Assembly (NCBI GenBank): GCA_964448935.1
Contig: CAYVBE010000011.1
Location: 1 to 46,990, forward strand
Direction: 5' to 3'
DNA: 46,990 nt
DNA from: CAYVBE01 sp964448935
Lineage (GTDB): Bacteria > Planctomycetota > Brocadiia > SM23-32
This document shows positions 33,626 to 42,169 of the stretch, piece by piece. Both the position numbers and the translations under genes were made by a program. Within the stretch, counting starts at the first letter, position 1, and every line of letters starts with the position of its first letter. The notes beneath the pieces were generated by a model. The model was given only the letters and a program-made list of their open reading frames with translations, was not told where the DNA came from and did not search any database.

Positions 33626-36600
33626 CAGCCTTCTCCCACACAAATCAGACTTCCATCGCGCAGAGTGACGATGACGGAGCCGTCGGCGGCTATGGCGATG
33701 CCGTTGTAGAGCGGCTCCGAGGGCAGGCCAACGCTCCAGAGCTCCTTACCGCCGCCGCGCTCGAAAGCGGTGAGCGCCCATCCCTCGTATTGAATGAGTG
33801 GGGAGTGTTGTGCGAACTCCGCCGGGCTCCGATCCCAGAGATCGGTTACCCCCACCCCATGGGCGACCAGCACGGCGTCGGAGGCCAGCGCGATGGCGCT
33901 GACGTCCAGCTCGGGTTTCTGCCACAGCGCCTTGTCGTCGTCGCGCGGCCGCACGACATCTTTCCACACGACGTTCTCTTCCAGCGGGTTCTTCAGCTTC
34001 ATGGCGCGACTTTCGGCGGTGAAATCCGGTGTCTTCCAAACACGCAGGCCGCGGGTGGCCAGGCTGGTGCGGCTCAGGAGCCGTCCCCTTTTATCACTTG
34101 CCGACGGCGCGGCGAAGGCGACCAGCTCGTCGTCACAGGCGGGGGCCACGCGCGCAACATTCAGAATGCGGGCGGGCGCCTGGCCGAGGTCCATCAGGCC
34201 CCGGTCATCGGCGAAATACATCTTGTAACCGATCCGCCTGTTCTTGCCTTCGCGTAACTGGTGGTTTTCCAGCAGCGCCCCGCCGCCTGCCAGCACGCAG
34301 TTTTCGTCCACGGCGACCAGATTCTGCCCCTGCATGTAGTAGATGCACCGGAAGTTCCAGTAATTGCCCTCCCGGCGGAATCTCTCGACGGCATCCGGCT
34401 GAGGCGCTACGGCGCCGTCCGTGCGACTGAGGCAGAGCGGCAGAGAGCCGTACCCGGCCGTCCATAGAGCGTCGCCGACGATGGCCATGTTCCCGCCGAA
34501 TCCCACGGCAGCGCCCGAGGGCGGGTAATGGGAACCGGCAATGGTCGGTTCGATAGCGCGGCGCCACAGGACCTCCCCGGTCTCCGCATCGAGGGCGAGC
34601 GTCGTGCTGCCGCAGATGATGGACATGCCGGCCGACGCATAGACGGTGCCACCCTCGACGGCGAGGGAGAAGACCGGCCACGTGCTCATGAGATTCCCGA
34701 AAACCGAGATGCGGCGTTCCAGCGGCGCTATCCGTCGTTTCCAGATCACCTTTCCCGTGCCGGCATCGAGGGCGTTGACCCAGCCGTCGGCACCCGGCAC
34801 AAACAGCCGACCGCCCTCGCACGCCGGTGAGGTGAAAACTGGCCCGTCGGCGTGATACGTCCAGACGATGTCGCCGTCGGAGAGGTCGTGGGCTCGGACG
34901 ATGCCGTCGGTGCCGGCGCTGTAGACAAGTCCGCCGGTGCATATGGGCGGCACGGGGCGTTCGTCGAACTCGGCCACGCACTGGTTGTAGAGCTTGGTGT
35001 ACTCAAAGGGGGCCTGAGGCACGGATGTCCACACGACTTCCGCTCTTCCGTTCACCCCGGCGGGGCTCGACCCGCGACGGCGGTTGTCCCCTCGATATGT
35101 CGGCCAGTCATCCTCCTGGGCAGGGGAGGGCAATGAGGAGGCCGTGCCGAAGGCTTCGCCCTTGACCAGCGGGTGCTCGGGGGATGATTCGATTCTCGCA
35201 TAGATACCCCCGCCGCCTGCGTAGGCGCCCGCGCCCATGAAGTGATCGGAGCAGGTGCAGATGGTCGGTCCGTAGAGCAGTATGCCGCCCGCCACCCACG
35301 CGCCGACGCCGCAGGGTGCCTTGTAGCAGAGGGTGGAGTGGCCGATAACCCCGCTGCCGGGAGCGTATGTGGCGACGCCGCACCACGCCGTGCCGGCGGG
35401 CGAGGGGAGGGCGTCCCCACTGCCCCACCATCCCGTCTCCGGGTCCAGGGCGTTGGCGCCGAGATAGCATTTTCCGTCCAGGATCAGGCTTTTCTGTCCC
35501 GTGTATGTACGGCCCCTCGGGTGTTCGATGGTATGCAACAGCGCGCCGTCTTCTGCCCGGAACAGAAAGGCTTTGCTGCCTTCCATCAGGGCCAGGTGAA
35601 CGAGACCGTCCGCCGCCTTCAGGGTGCTCGCGTATCGGATGTTGGTGTTCCGGATGCGGTCCGGTCTCCGGATGCTGCCGACCCAGTGTTCGTCGGCGTT
35701 TTCCCACAGAGGTCTGCCGCTCTGCGCGTCCAGACAGGCCAGGCGGCTCTTCTCCGCGTAAAAGTAGAGCTTCCTCCGGTGGACGGCCACGGCACGGAAA
35801 TCAATCCCGGCGGGCTCGCGGTGTTTCCAGAGGACGTCTCCACCGTTCATGTCCCACGCAATGAGGACGGAGCCGAAAAGCGTCTGCTCGCGCTCTTGTT
35901 TCTCAAATACTTTCCCCTGGCTTAACCAGTTGAACGGTGTTCGCAGCACGCTCGGGCCGCCCAGCAGGGCGAAGAGGGTGCCGTCCTCGACGGCCAGCCA
36001 CTTGATTCGAGTGTCTTCGCCGCCCAGCACAATGCCCGGCCGTTCCGCTCCCGTTTCCAGGTCGCGGCGCAAGACCTCGGCGCGCTCGCCCGAGGCCATC
36101 AGCAGATCGCCCCGGGCGATGGCGAAGAGGGGCATGTCGGGCTCAATGCCTGCGGGGACGGTTCCCTCCCAGAGAATCCGGCCGTTGTAGCTGTTGCGCG
36201 CGAAGATGCGGCCGCAGAGACTGGCGCGCTCGGGGTTGTGCCACACCCAGTCGTTGATCTCGACGTGGATGCCGTCGGCGGTCAGGGCCGAGCCGACGTA
36301 GCTGCTATAGGGCGGCATGGCGCGGTACTGGACGATCGGCGGGAACTCGAAGGCGGTGTCCTCCGAGACCTGGTTGTTGTCCGGGCCGTGCAGTTTGTGC
36401 GTCCACCAGTCGGAGCCCGGCAGTTCCGGCTTCTGGATGGTCGTATCGGCCAGGACGGCGCGGCCCCGGATGGGCGTCAGCACGCGCATGATCTCCGCGC
36501 GCACCTCGTTCGTGAGGTCCAGTTCGTCCACGTCCGGCATCACCAGCAGATCAACGTAATTGTCGGCGAACGGAATGGCCTCCGGGCTGCCCTGCTCGAC

Positions 36601-36873
36601 ATAGAGACGTCGTCCCAGCAGGCCCGCGTCGGCCGCCTTTTCCTTCGCAGCGCGGACGTTTGCCAGGTTGTCATCCATGGCGAGGACTAGCATCTCCGTC
36701 TCCCTGGCAAGCTTCAGCGCTGCTTGCCCATCGTTGCAGTCCGGCACGCAGGCGACGCCCCGTGGTGTGCCGAGGGCCTCGATGGCTTCTCCGAGCCGGT
36801 CGGCGTGGACGGGGAAGGCCATCAGGGCGGCTGCGACGCCAAACGCGAGAACGATTCTGATGTGGCGCATCAT
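33625..36873 (-). CDS. Exported methyltransferase-like + PQQ-type beta-propeller protein (paralog 1)
   Basis: The 1082-residue protein has a signal peptide (RIVLAFGVAAALMAFPVHA). Residues about 35-150 keep the plan of a class I SAM-methyltransferase: a motif-I-like VPDCNDGQAALKLA (43-56), an acidic strand end VLAMDDNLANVRAAKEKA, and PFADNYVDLLVMPDV. The rest (about 190-1082) has beta-propeller blades with PQQ/BamB-like repeats, for example VYSAGTDGIVRAHDLSDGD and LFVPGADGWVNALDAGTGK. There is no obvious source of SAM outside the cytoplasm, so the first domain may bind something else. The start overlaps the upstream beta-helix stop by 4 bp (ATGA), and GGAGG precedes it. The function is unknown; quinoprotein oxidation or glycan binding at the cell surface are possibilities. 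Confidence 0.78.
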   Translation of the reverse strand: MMRHIRIVLAFGVAAALMAFPVHADRLGEAIEALGTPRGVACVPDCNDGQAALKLARETEMLVLAMDDNLANVRAAKEKAADAGLLGRRLYVEQGSPEAIPFADNYVDLLVMPDVDELDLTNEVRAEIMRVLTPIRGRAVLADTTIQKPELPGSDWWTHKLHGPDNNQVSEDTAFEFPPIVQYRAMPPYSSYVGSALTADGIHVEINDWVWHNPERASLCGRIFARNSYNGRILWEGTVPAGIEPDMPLFAIARGDLLMASGERAEVLRRDLETGAERPGIVLGGEDTRIKWLAVEDGTLFALLGGPSVLRTPFNWLSQGKVFEKQEREQTLFGSVLIAWDMNGGDVLWKHREPAGIDFRAVAVHRRKLYFYAEKSRLACLDAQSGRPLWENADEHWVGSIRRPDRIRNTNIRYASTLKAADGLVHLALMEGSKAFLFRAEDGALLHTIEHPRGRTYTGQKSLILDGKCYLGANALDPETGWWGSGDALPSPAGTAWCGVATYAPGSGVIGHSTLCYKAPCGVGAWVAGGILLYGPTICTCSDHFMGAGAYAGGGGIYARIESSPEHPLVKGEAFGTASSLPSPAQEDDWPTYRGDNRRRGSSPAGVNGRAEVVWTSVPQAPFEYTKLYNQCVAEFDERPVPPICTGGLVYSAGTDGIVRAHDLSDGDIVWTYHADGPVFTSPACEGGRLFVPGADGWVNALDAGTGKVIWKRRIAPLERRISVFGNLMSTWPVFSLAVEGGTVYASAGMSIICGSTTLALDAETGEVLWRRAIEPTIAGSHYPPSGAAVGFGGNMAIVGDALWTAGYGSLPLCLSRTDGAVAPQPDAVERFRREGNYWNFRCIYYMQGQNLVAVDENCVLAGGGALLENHQLREGKNRRIGYKMYFADDRGLMDLGQAPARILNVARVAPACDDELVAFAAPSASDKRGRLLSRTSLATRGLRVWKTPDFTAESRAMKLKNPLEENVVWKDVVRPRDDDKALWQKPELDVSAIALASDAVLVAHGVGVTDLWDRSPAEFAQHSPLIQYEGWALTAFERGGGKELWSVGLPSEPLYNGIAIAADGSVIVTLRDGSLICVGEG

Positions 36874-38843
36874 TCCGTTTCCTCCTCTTTGTGGGGGCGC
36901 TGCAGTTCGTGGAGGCGTTCCAGGTAGGGACCGGTGCGCGGGCCGTAGGTGGGCACGGGTCCGTTCACCTCCAGTGCGCCGATGTCCGGTGCGTTGCCGG
37001 TGTAGTCGTCGTTGATGCCGGGGATGACGGCGCCGGCGTCCACGACGGACGCGTCGGGGTTCGGGCGCACGTCCACGTCGGCGCCGCTCATCAGCGGCTT
37101 GTCCCCGGCGGTGTGGGGCGGCTCGGGCGCGTCGCTGAACACGCCGTAGCCGTCAACGAAGAGGGTGTCGGTCTCGAACCCCGTGGCCTCGCGCAGGGCC
37201 TCCAGCGAGGCGAACGTCTTCTTTTTCCCGAGCTGGCACGGCAGGTCGCGCGCGGCGGCGTTGTAGGCGTTGTGGCTGACCACATGGGTGGGGCCGGCGT
37301 CGCCGGCGCAGTACTGCCCGAGCAGGAACTTCTCGTTCGGTGGCCCGATCTGCAGATTGTTCTGCACGATCCAGGTGGAGATGCCGGGGCCGTAGGCCGA
37401 TCTGTAAGGCATGCTCATATGGCCGGACGCCGTGTTGTGGAGCCAGAGGTAGACCTGGGCGGCGCCGTAGGTCTTCATGGCGCCGCGGCCGCGGTTGGCG
37501 TTCCAGATGATGTTGCGAATCCAGTAGACCGGTCCGGCGGGCATGTTCTGAACCGAGACGGACTGGCTGGGGCAGTTGACCAACCGGTTGCGCAGCAGGC
37601 GGATGTTGCCATAGCCGCCGTCGGCCTCGATGAACTGGTCGGCGCAGTTGCTGATCTCGTTGTTGTAGAAGTCTATCGCACGGCTCTGCTGGCCCCATTG
37701 GGGATCGGAGTGGGAGCCGGTGAAGACGTTGATGCCGTCCCAGAACCCGGCGGCGTAGTTGTAGCCCACCGCGTGGCCCTGACCCGCCAGGTTGACGGCG
37801 TAGCCCACCTCGGAGCGCGGCCAGCCCCTCAGCTCGTCCTGCGGCCCGCGGCCCAGGATGATGTTGTCCAGGATGTTGAAGTCTTCGCTGCGGCCGTCCT
37901 GCGCCAGGACGCCGTAGACGACGTCCTGGATCAGGCAGTTCTTGACCGTCAGGCCCTTCATACCGCCCCCGCGCAGGCCCTGCCAGCCGCAGTGGAAGGC
38001 GATGTCCGTGTTGCGGATGGTCAGGCCCTCGAAGTGCAGGTAATCGGTTGAGCGCAGGTTGAACAGCGTGGCCGCGCCGTCGCCGTCAATCACCACCTCA
38101 CCGTCCCCGGCGGGCACGATGTGGATGGGCTTCTCCGGGGTGCCTTTGGCCACGAGCGTGATGGTGCCGTGCTGCCAGTAGGTCGGATTCGGCCGGCCGT
38201 TTTTCCAGTAGAGATGTCTGTCGTAGCGATGCACGCCGCCGTGCATCTTGATGACGGTGCCGGGCTTCGCGGCCAGGGGCGGGCGGACGGTCAGGTAAAC
38301 GTCGCAGATCGGGCTGTAGCCGTTGACGGCCTCCATGATATCGCGGAAGTTCGGCTCTTCCTTTGGCCCGTCCCAGTCCGGCGGATAGACGTGGCGGACC
38401 GGGGCGTCCGCCGGCGCCTCGGGCTGGGGCCGGGTCGTGAGTGTCAGGTTCCGGACCGCTTCACCCTCGACCCCGTCGGGGTCCTGCAGATCCAGGCGCA
38501 CTTCGTATTCGGTGCCCGGCTCCAGGTCCATGATGCTGCCGCAGACGGCGTCCGGGATGACGTACTGCGGCCAACCGCATCCCAGTGTCAGGTGGACTTT
38601 CAGGCCGAGGCCGATCCGGTAGAGGGGCAGGTATTGCTGCCATTCGGCCTCGCCCGCCTTCCGGTACTGCACCCGGGCGGTGGCGTCGCCGTTTTCATCG
38701 CCCTCGACCCGCCACTCGAAGCCCAGGCTGATGAGGGTGGGGCGTTCGACGATCAGTTCTCCGCCGCTCACGGCGTCCTGAGCGACCACCGCGGGGAGTA
38801 ACGACAATGCCAGCAAAACGGCCAATCTGACTGTCAGTTTCAT
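36870..38843 (-). CDS. Exported Fn3-like/parallel beta-helix protein (paralog 2)
   Basis: The 657-residue product starts at ATG 38843, with GAGGAG 4 nt upstream; an earlier in-frame start would run into the preceding gene. A signal peptide (LTVRLAVLLALSLLPAVVAQ) is followed by an Fn3-like domain (LISLGFEWRVEGDENGDATA to EVRLDLQDPDGVEGE). A parallel beta-helix (about 165-560) has rungs such as LHFEGLTIRNTDIAF, LTVKNCLIQDVVYG and IRLLRNRLVNCPSQ, and closes with DYTGNAPDIGALEVNG. It shares this plan with the gene at 31178-33625 but lacks that protein's C-terminal carbohydrate-binding-like domain. It follows its propeller partner by 26 bp and overlaps the next propeller gene by 4 bp. Confidence 0.8.
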   Translation of the reverse strand: MKLTVRLAVLLALSLLPAVVAQDAVSGGELIVERPTLISLGFEWRVEGDENGDATARVQYRKAGEAEWQQYLPLYRIGLGLKVHLTLGCGWPQYVIPDAVCGSIMDLEPGTEYEVRLDLQDPDGVEGEAVRNLTLTTRPQPEAPADAPVRHVYPPDWDGPKEEPNFRDIMEAVNGYSPICDVYLTVRPPLAAKPGTVIKMHGGVHRYDRHLYWKNGRPNPTYWQHGTITLVAKGTPEKPIHIVPAGDGEVVIDGDGAATLFNLRSTDYLHFEGLTIRNTDIAFHCGWQGLRGGGMKGLTVKNCLIQDVVYGVLAQDGRSEDFNILDNIILGRGPQDELRGWPRSEVGYAVNLAGQGHAVGYNYAAGFWDGINVFTGSHSDPQWGQQSRAIDFYNNEISNCADQFIEADGGYGNIRLLRNRLVNCPSQSVSVQNMPAGPVYWIRNIIWNANRGRGAMKTYGAAQVYLWLHNTASGHMSMPYRSAYGPGISTWIVQNNLQIGPPNEKFLLGQYCAGDAGPTHVVSHNAYNAAARDLPCQLGKKKTFASLEALREATGFETDTLFVDGYGVFSDAPEPPHTAGDKPLMSGADVDVRPNPDASVVDAGAVIPGINDDYTGNAPDIGALEVNGPVPTYGPRTGPYLERLHELQRPHKEEETE

Positions 38844-38869
38844 GCTGCTCCTCTGGTTCAGGAATCTGT

Positions 38870-41800
38870 TCAGCTCGATCGAAAACACACCAGTCTGCCG
38901 TCGCGCAGGGCCACGATGACCGACCCATCGGCCGCGATGCAGATGCCGTTGGGCAACGGCTCCGCCGGCAGAGGCGCGCTCCAGCGTTCCTCTCCGCTCT
39001 CGCGGTCGAATGCGCTGAGCTGCCAGCCTTTGTAGATGATGCGGGCTGTGCGGGCCTGATCGGCCGGGGGGTTCCAGCCCAGCGGCTCCTCGAAGCCGGT
39101 GGCGTGGCCCACGAGCACGGCATCTCCGGACAAAGCCACCGCGCTGACCTCGAGGTCGGGTTTCTGCCAGGCCGCCCTGGGGTAGTCGAAGTCGCGGAAT
39201 ACGTTCCCCCAGCGGGTGTAGCCGACGCGCCCGGGCTGGCTGCTCTCTTCGTCAATGAGCGGGTTCTTCTGCATCTGCCGGCCTTCCTGAAGGAAGTCCT
39301 GCTTTTTCCAGACGTTCAGGCCGACGGTGGACATGGACATCTTGTAGTTGTTTTTCACCTGCCCTCTGTTGTTTTTTGTCGTGGGCGGTGGCGCGGCGAA
39401 GACGACCAGTTCGTCGTCGCACGCCGGTGCGACGCGGGAAACCTTCAGGATGCGCGGCGGCGGCACGCTCATGTTCACGGCGCCGTCATCCGTCAGTGTG
39501 AACATCTTGTAGTCAATACGGACACGTTTTCCCTCGCGCAGGTGCTGGTTCTCCAGCAGGTGGCCGCCGCCGGCCAGAACAGTCTTATCGTCCATGACCA
39601 CCAGGTCCCGGCCCTGGGTCTCGTAGAGTCTTGTGAACCCCCCGGCACGCCGCATAGCTTCGAACTTTTCGCTGAGTTCCGGCAGGGCGCCGGTCTTCCG
39701 GTCCAGCGTGAGCGGCATGGAGCGGTAGCCCGAGATCCAGACGTAGTCGCCCACCACGGCCGTGTGACCGTTGAACCCGAAAGAGCGCTCCTTCGATTCC
39801 AGGTGGGTGCCGGCGATACCCGGCGGCGTATAGTGGCTCCACATGATCTCCCCGGTCTCGGCGTCGAGGCCGAAAGCCTTGCTCGCGTCCATCTTGAGCA
39901 TGCCGGCCGCGGCGTAGACGACGCCATCTTGTACCGCGAGCGAGAGCACGGGCCAGGTGCTCATCAGTTGATCGAAGACGTGAATGCGCCGCTCCATCGG
40001 GGCAAGGCGGCGCTTCCAGGCCAGCTGTCCGCTCCGTGCATCCAGCGCATAAACCCAACCGTCCATGCACGGGACGAACAGCCGCCCGTCCGCGAAGGCC
40101 GGCGAGGTGAAGACGGGTCCATCCGCGGAGTATGTCCAGACCGGCCGGCCGTCGCTGAGGCGATCCGCGCGCACGACGCCGTCACTGCCGGCGCTGAAGA
40201 CGAGGTCCCTCGCAACGGTCGGCGGCGTGGGCCGTTCGTCGAACTCGTCCACGAACTGGTTGTACTTCGTTGTGTAGGCAAACGGACTGGCGGGTTCTGC
40301 GGTCCAGGCGGTGGTGAGCGCTGCGCCCAACTCGATTGGGCTGGACCCACGATGTCGGCTGTCGCCGCGGTAGGCGGTCCAATCTTGCGGTCTGGCTTTG
40401 GGTGCGGAGGTGTCAACGGCACTAAAGGCCGGTCCTTTGACCAGGGGGGCTTCCGGGGCGGACTCGATGCGGGACAGGACCTGCCCGCCGCTGGTGAAGC
40501 CGGCTGCGCCCGGAATGGTGCCGCAGCCGCAGACCGTGGGGGAGTATAGCAGCACTCCGCCGGCGACCCATGAGCCGATGCCGCAGGGCGATTTGTAGCC
40601 CAGCGTGCTGTGGCCGATGGCGCCGGTGCCGGGCGCGTAGGTCGCGATGCCGCACCAGGCCAGGCCGGCGGGGGAAGGGACGGAATGCTCGCTTCCCTTT
40701 TCGCCGGTTTCCGGGTCGAGCGGCGCCGTGCCCCGGTAGCACCTGCCGTCCAGGATGAACGTCTTGTTGCCGACGTACCGCCCCGACCACCCGGGGGCTT
40801 CGATTGGGCTGAGCAGCTTTCCGTCCTCTTCCCGGAACAGAAAACCCTGGTTGGCCTCCATCAGGGCCAGGTGAATCAATCCGTCCGCCACCTTCAGCGT
40901 GCTCATATGGCGGATATTGTGGTTTCTGATCTTTGCGGGCCTGCGGAGGGAACCAATCCACGACCGGTCGGCGTTCTGCCACAGCGACTTGCCGTCGGCG
41001 GCGTCCATGCAGGCCAGGCGCTGGTTTTCGCTGTAGAAGTAGAGCTTCCCTTCGTGCAAGGCCACCGCGCGGAAATCAATGGGCTTCGGCTCGGTGTGCG
41101 CCCAGAGGACCTTTCCCTTGCGCAGGTCCCAGGCAAGCAACTGATCCCCGAAGAGCGTGTGTTCCGCCTCCTGCTTCTGGAAGACGGGCGGTTGCAGGGC
41201 AAAAGCGAACGGCCTGCGCACCTTCGCGGGGTCTCCCAGTAGCGCGAAGAGGACGCCATCGTTGACGGCCAGCCATTTTATGCGCCGGTCTTCGCCGCCC
41301 AGCGAGATGGGGGATTGCTCCTCGCCGGTGAACAGCTCGCGCACCGCCACCTCCGCCCGCGTGCCGGACCCGAGAAAAAGTTTCCCATCGGCAATAGCGT
41401 AGAGGGGTGCGTTGGATTCCACGTTCTCGGGAATCACGGCGTCCCAGAGCAGCCGACCGTTGTACACGTTCCGGGCGAACACGCGCCCACACAGATTGCT
41501 CCGTTCGGGATTCTTCAGCGCCCAATCATGTATCTCCACGTGGACCCCTGAATCGGTCAGGGACGTCCCCGAGTGGGCCATGTAGAAGGGCATGGCGCGG
41601 AACTGAAGCACCGGCGGCCACTCGAAAGCGGTGTCCCGCGAGACCTGATTGTTGTTCGGCGCGTGGAGCTTGTGCATCCACCAGTCGCTGCCCGGCAGTT
41701 CCGGCTTTGAGATCGTCGCATCGGCCAGGACGGCCCGGCCGTTTATCGGCGTCAGCACGCGCATAATCTCGGCCCGCAGGGCCTCCGAGATATCCGCTTC

Positions 41801-42169
41801 CCGCACGTCCGAGAGCACCAGCAGGTCAACGTAGTTTTCGGCGAAAGGAATTGTGTCCGGTGAGCCTTGCTCCACGTAGAGCCGCCGTCCCAACAGCCCG
41901 GCCTCGGCCGCTTTCTCCTTGGCCGCGGCCACGTTCGCGGGGTCCTCGTCCATGGCCAGGATCAGGAACTCGCTCTCCCGCGCAAGCTTCAGAGCCAGTT
42001 CGCCATCCCCGCAGTCCGGCACGCAGGCCACGCCGGCCTTCGTGCTGCAGGTGCCCAGCAGTCTTCGGGCCTCGCTTTCGGCCCGCGCGTTGCCGCCGGC
42101 CCAACAGATGCCGGTGCTCAGAAAACCTGCCACAAGTGAGACAAACAACTGTTTTCGGAAACTCATCAT
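38870..42169 (-). CDS. Exported methyltransferase-like + PQQ-type beta-propeller protein (paralog 2)
   Basis: The 1099-residue protein has a signal peptide (QLFVSLVAGFLSTGICWAGG). The methyltransferase-like domain covers residues about 46-165 (GVACVPDCGDGELALKLA, AMDEDPANVAAAKEKAAEAG, IPFAENYVDLLVLSDV). The propeller covers about 200-1099 (VFSAGSDGVVRADRLSDGR, LFVPCMDGWVYALDARSGQ). The DNA for residues 46-164 is identical base for base to that of paralog 3, although the remainder of the two genes is well diverged. The start codon lies in an ATGATG that overlaps the upstream stop by 4 bp. Together with the following beta-helix gene it forms one of two tandem propeller/beta-helix pairs. Confidence 0.78.
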   Translation of the reverse strand: MMSFRKQLFVSLVAGFLSTGICWAGGNARAESEARRLLGTCSTKAGVACVPDCGDGELALKLARESEFLILAMDEDPANVAAAKEKAAEAGLLGRRLYVEQGSPDTIPFAENYVDLLVLSDVREADISEALRAEIMRVLTPINGRAVLADATISKPELPGSDWWMHKLHAPNNNQVSRDTAFEWPPVLQFRAMPFYMAHSGTSLTDSGVHVEIHDWALKNPERSNLCGRVFARNVYNGRLLWDAVIPENVESNAPLYAIADGKLFLGSGTRAEVAVRELFTGEEQSPISLGGEDRRIKWLAVNDGVLFALLGDPAKVRRPFAFALQPPVFQKQEAEHTLFGDQLLAWDLRKGKVLWAHTEPKPIDFRAVALHEGKLYFYSENQRLACMDAADGKSLWQNADRSWIGSLRRPAKIRNHNIRHMSTLKVADGLIHLALMEANQGFLFREEDGKLLSPIEAPGWSGRYVGNKTFILDGRCYRGTAPLDPETGEKGSEHSVPSPAGLAWCGIATYAPGTGAIGHSTLGYKSPCGIGSWVAGGVLLYSPTVCGCGTIPGAAGFTSGGQVLSRIESAPEAPLVKGPAFSAVDTSAPKARPQDWTAYRGDSRHRGSSPIELGAALTTAWTAEPASPFAYTTKYNQFVDEFDERPTPPTVARDLVFSAGSDGVVRADRLSDGRPVWTYSADGPVFTSPAFADGRLFVPCMDGWVYALDARSGQLAWKRRLAPMERRIHVFDQLMSTWPVLSLAVQDGVVYAAAGMLKMDASKAFGLDAETGEIMWSHYTPPGIAGTHLESKERSFGFNGHTAVVGDYVWISGYRSMPLTLDRKTGALPELSEKFEAMRRAGGFTRLYETQGRDLVVMDDKTVLAGGGHLLENQHLREGKRVRIDYKMFTLTDDGAVNMSVPPPRILKVSRVAPACDDELVVFAAPPPTTKNNRGQVKNNYKMSMSTVGLNVWKKQDFLQEGRQMQKNPLIDEESSQPGRVGYTRWGNVFRDFDYPRAAWQKPDLEVSAVALSGDAVLVGHATGFEEPLGWNPPADQARTARIIYKGWQLSAFDRESGEERWSAPLPAEPLPNGICIAADGSVIVALRDGRLVCFRSS
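41678..42035 (-). repeat. 358-bp perfect direct repeat, copy A (within propeller paralog 2)
   Basis: This segment is identical at every base to 44998-45355, at an offset of 3320 bp. It covers the methyltransferase-like domain from GVACVPDC to PGSDWW. Flanking sequence diverges at once on both sides. No inverted ends or target duplications are seen, so recent gene conversion fits better than a mobile element. Confidence 0.95.
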
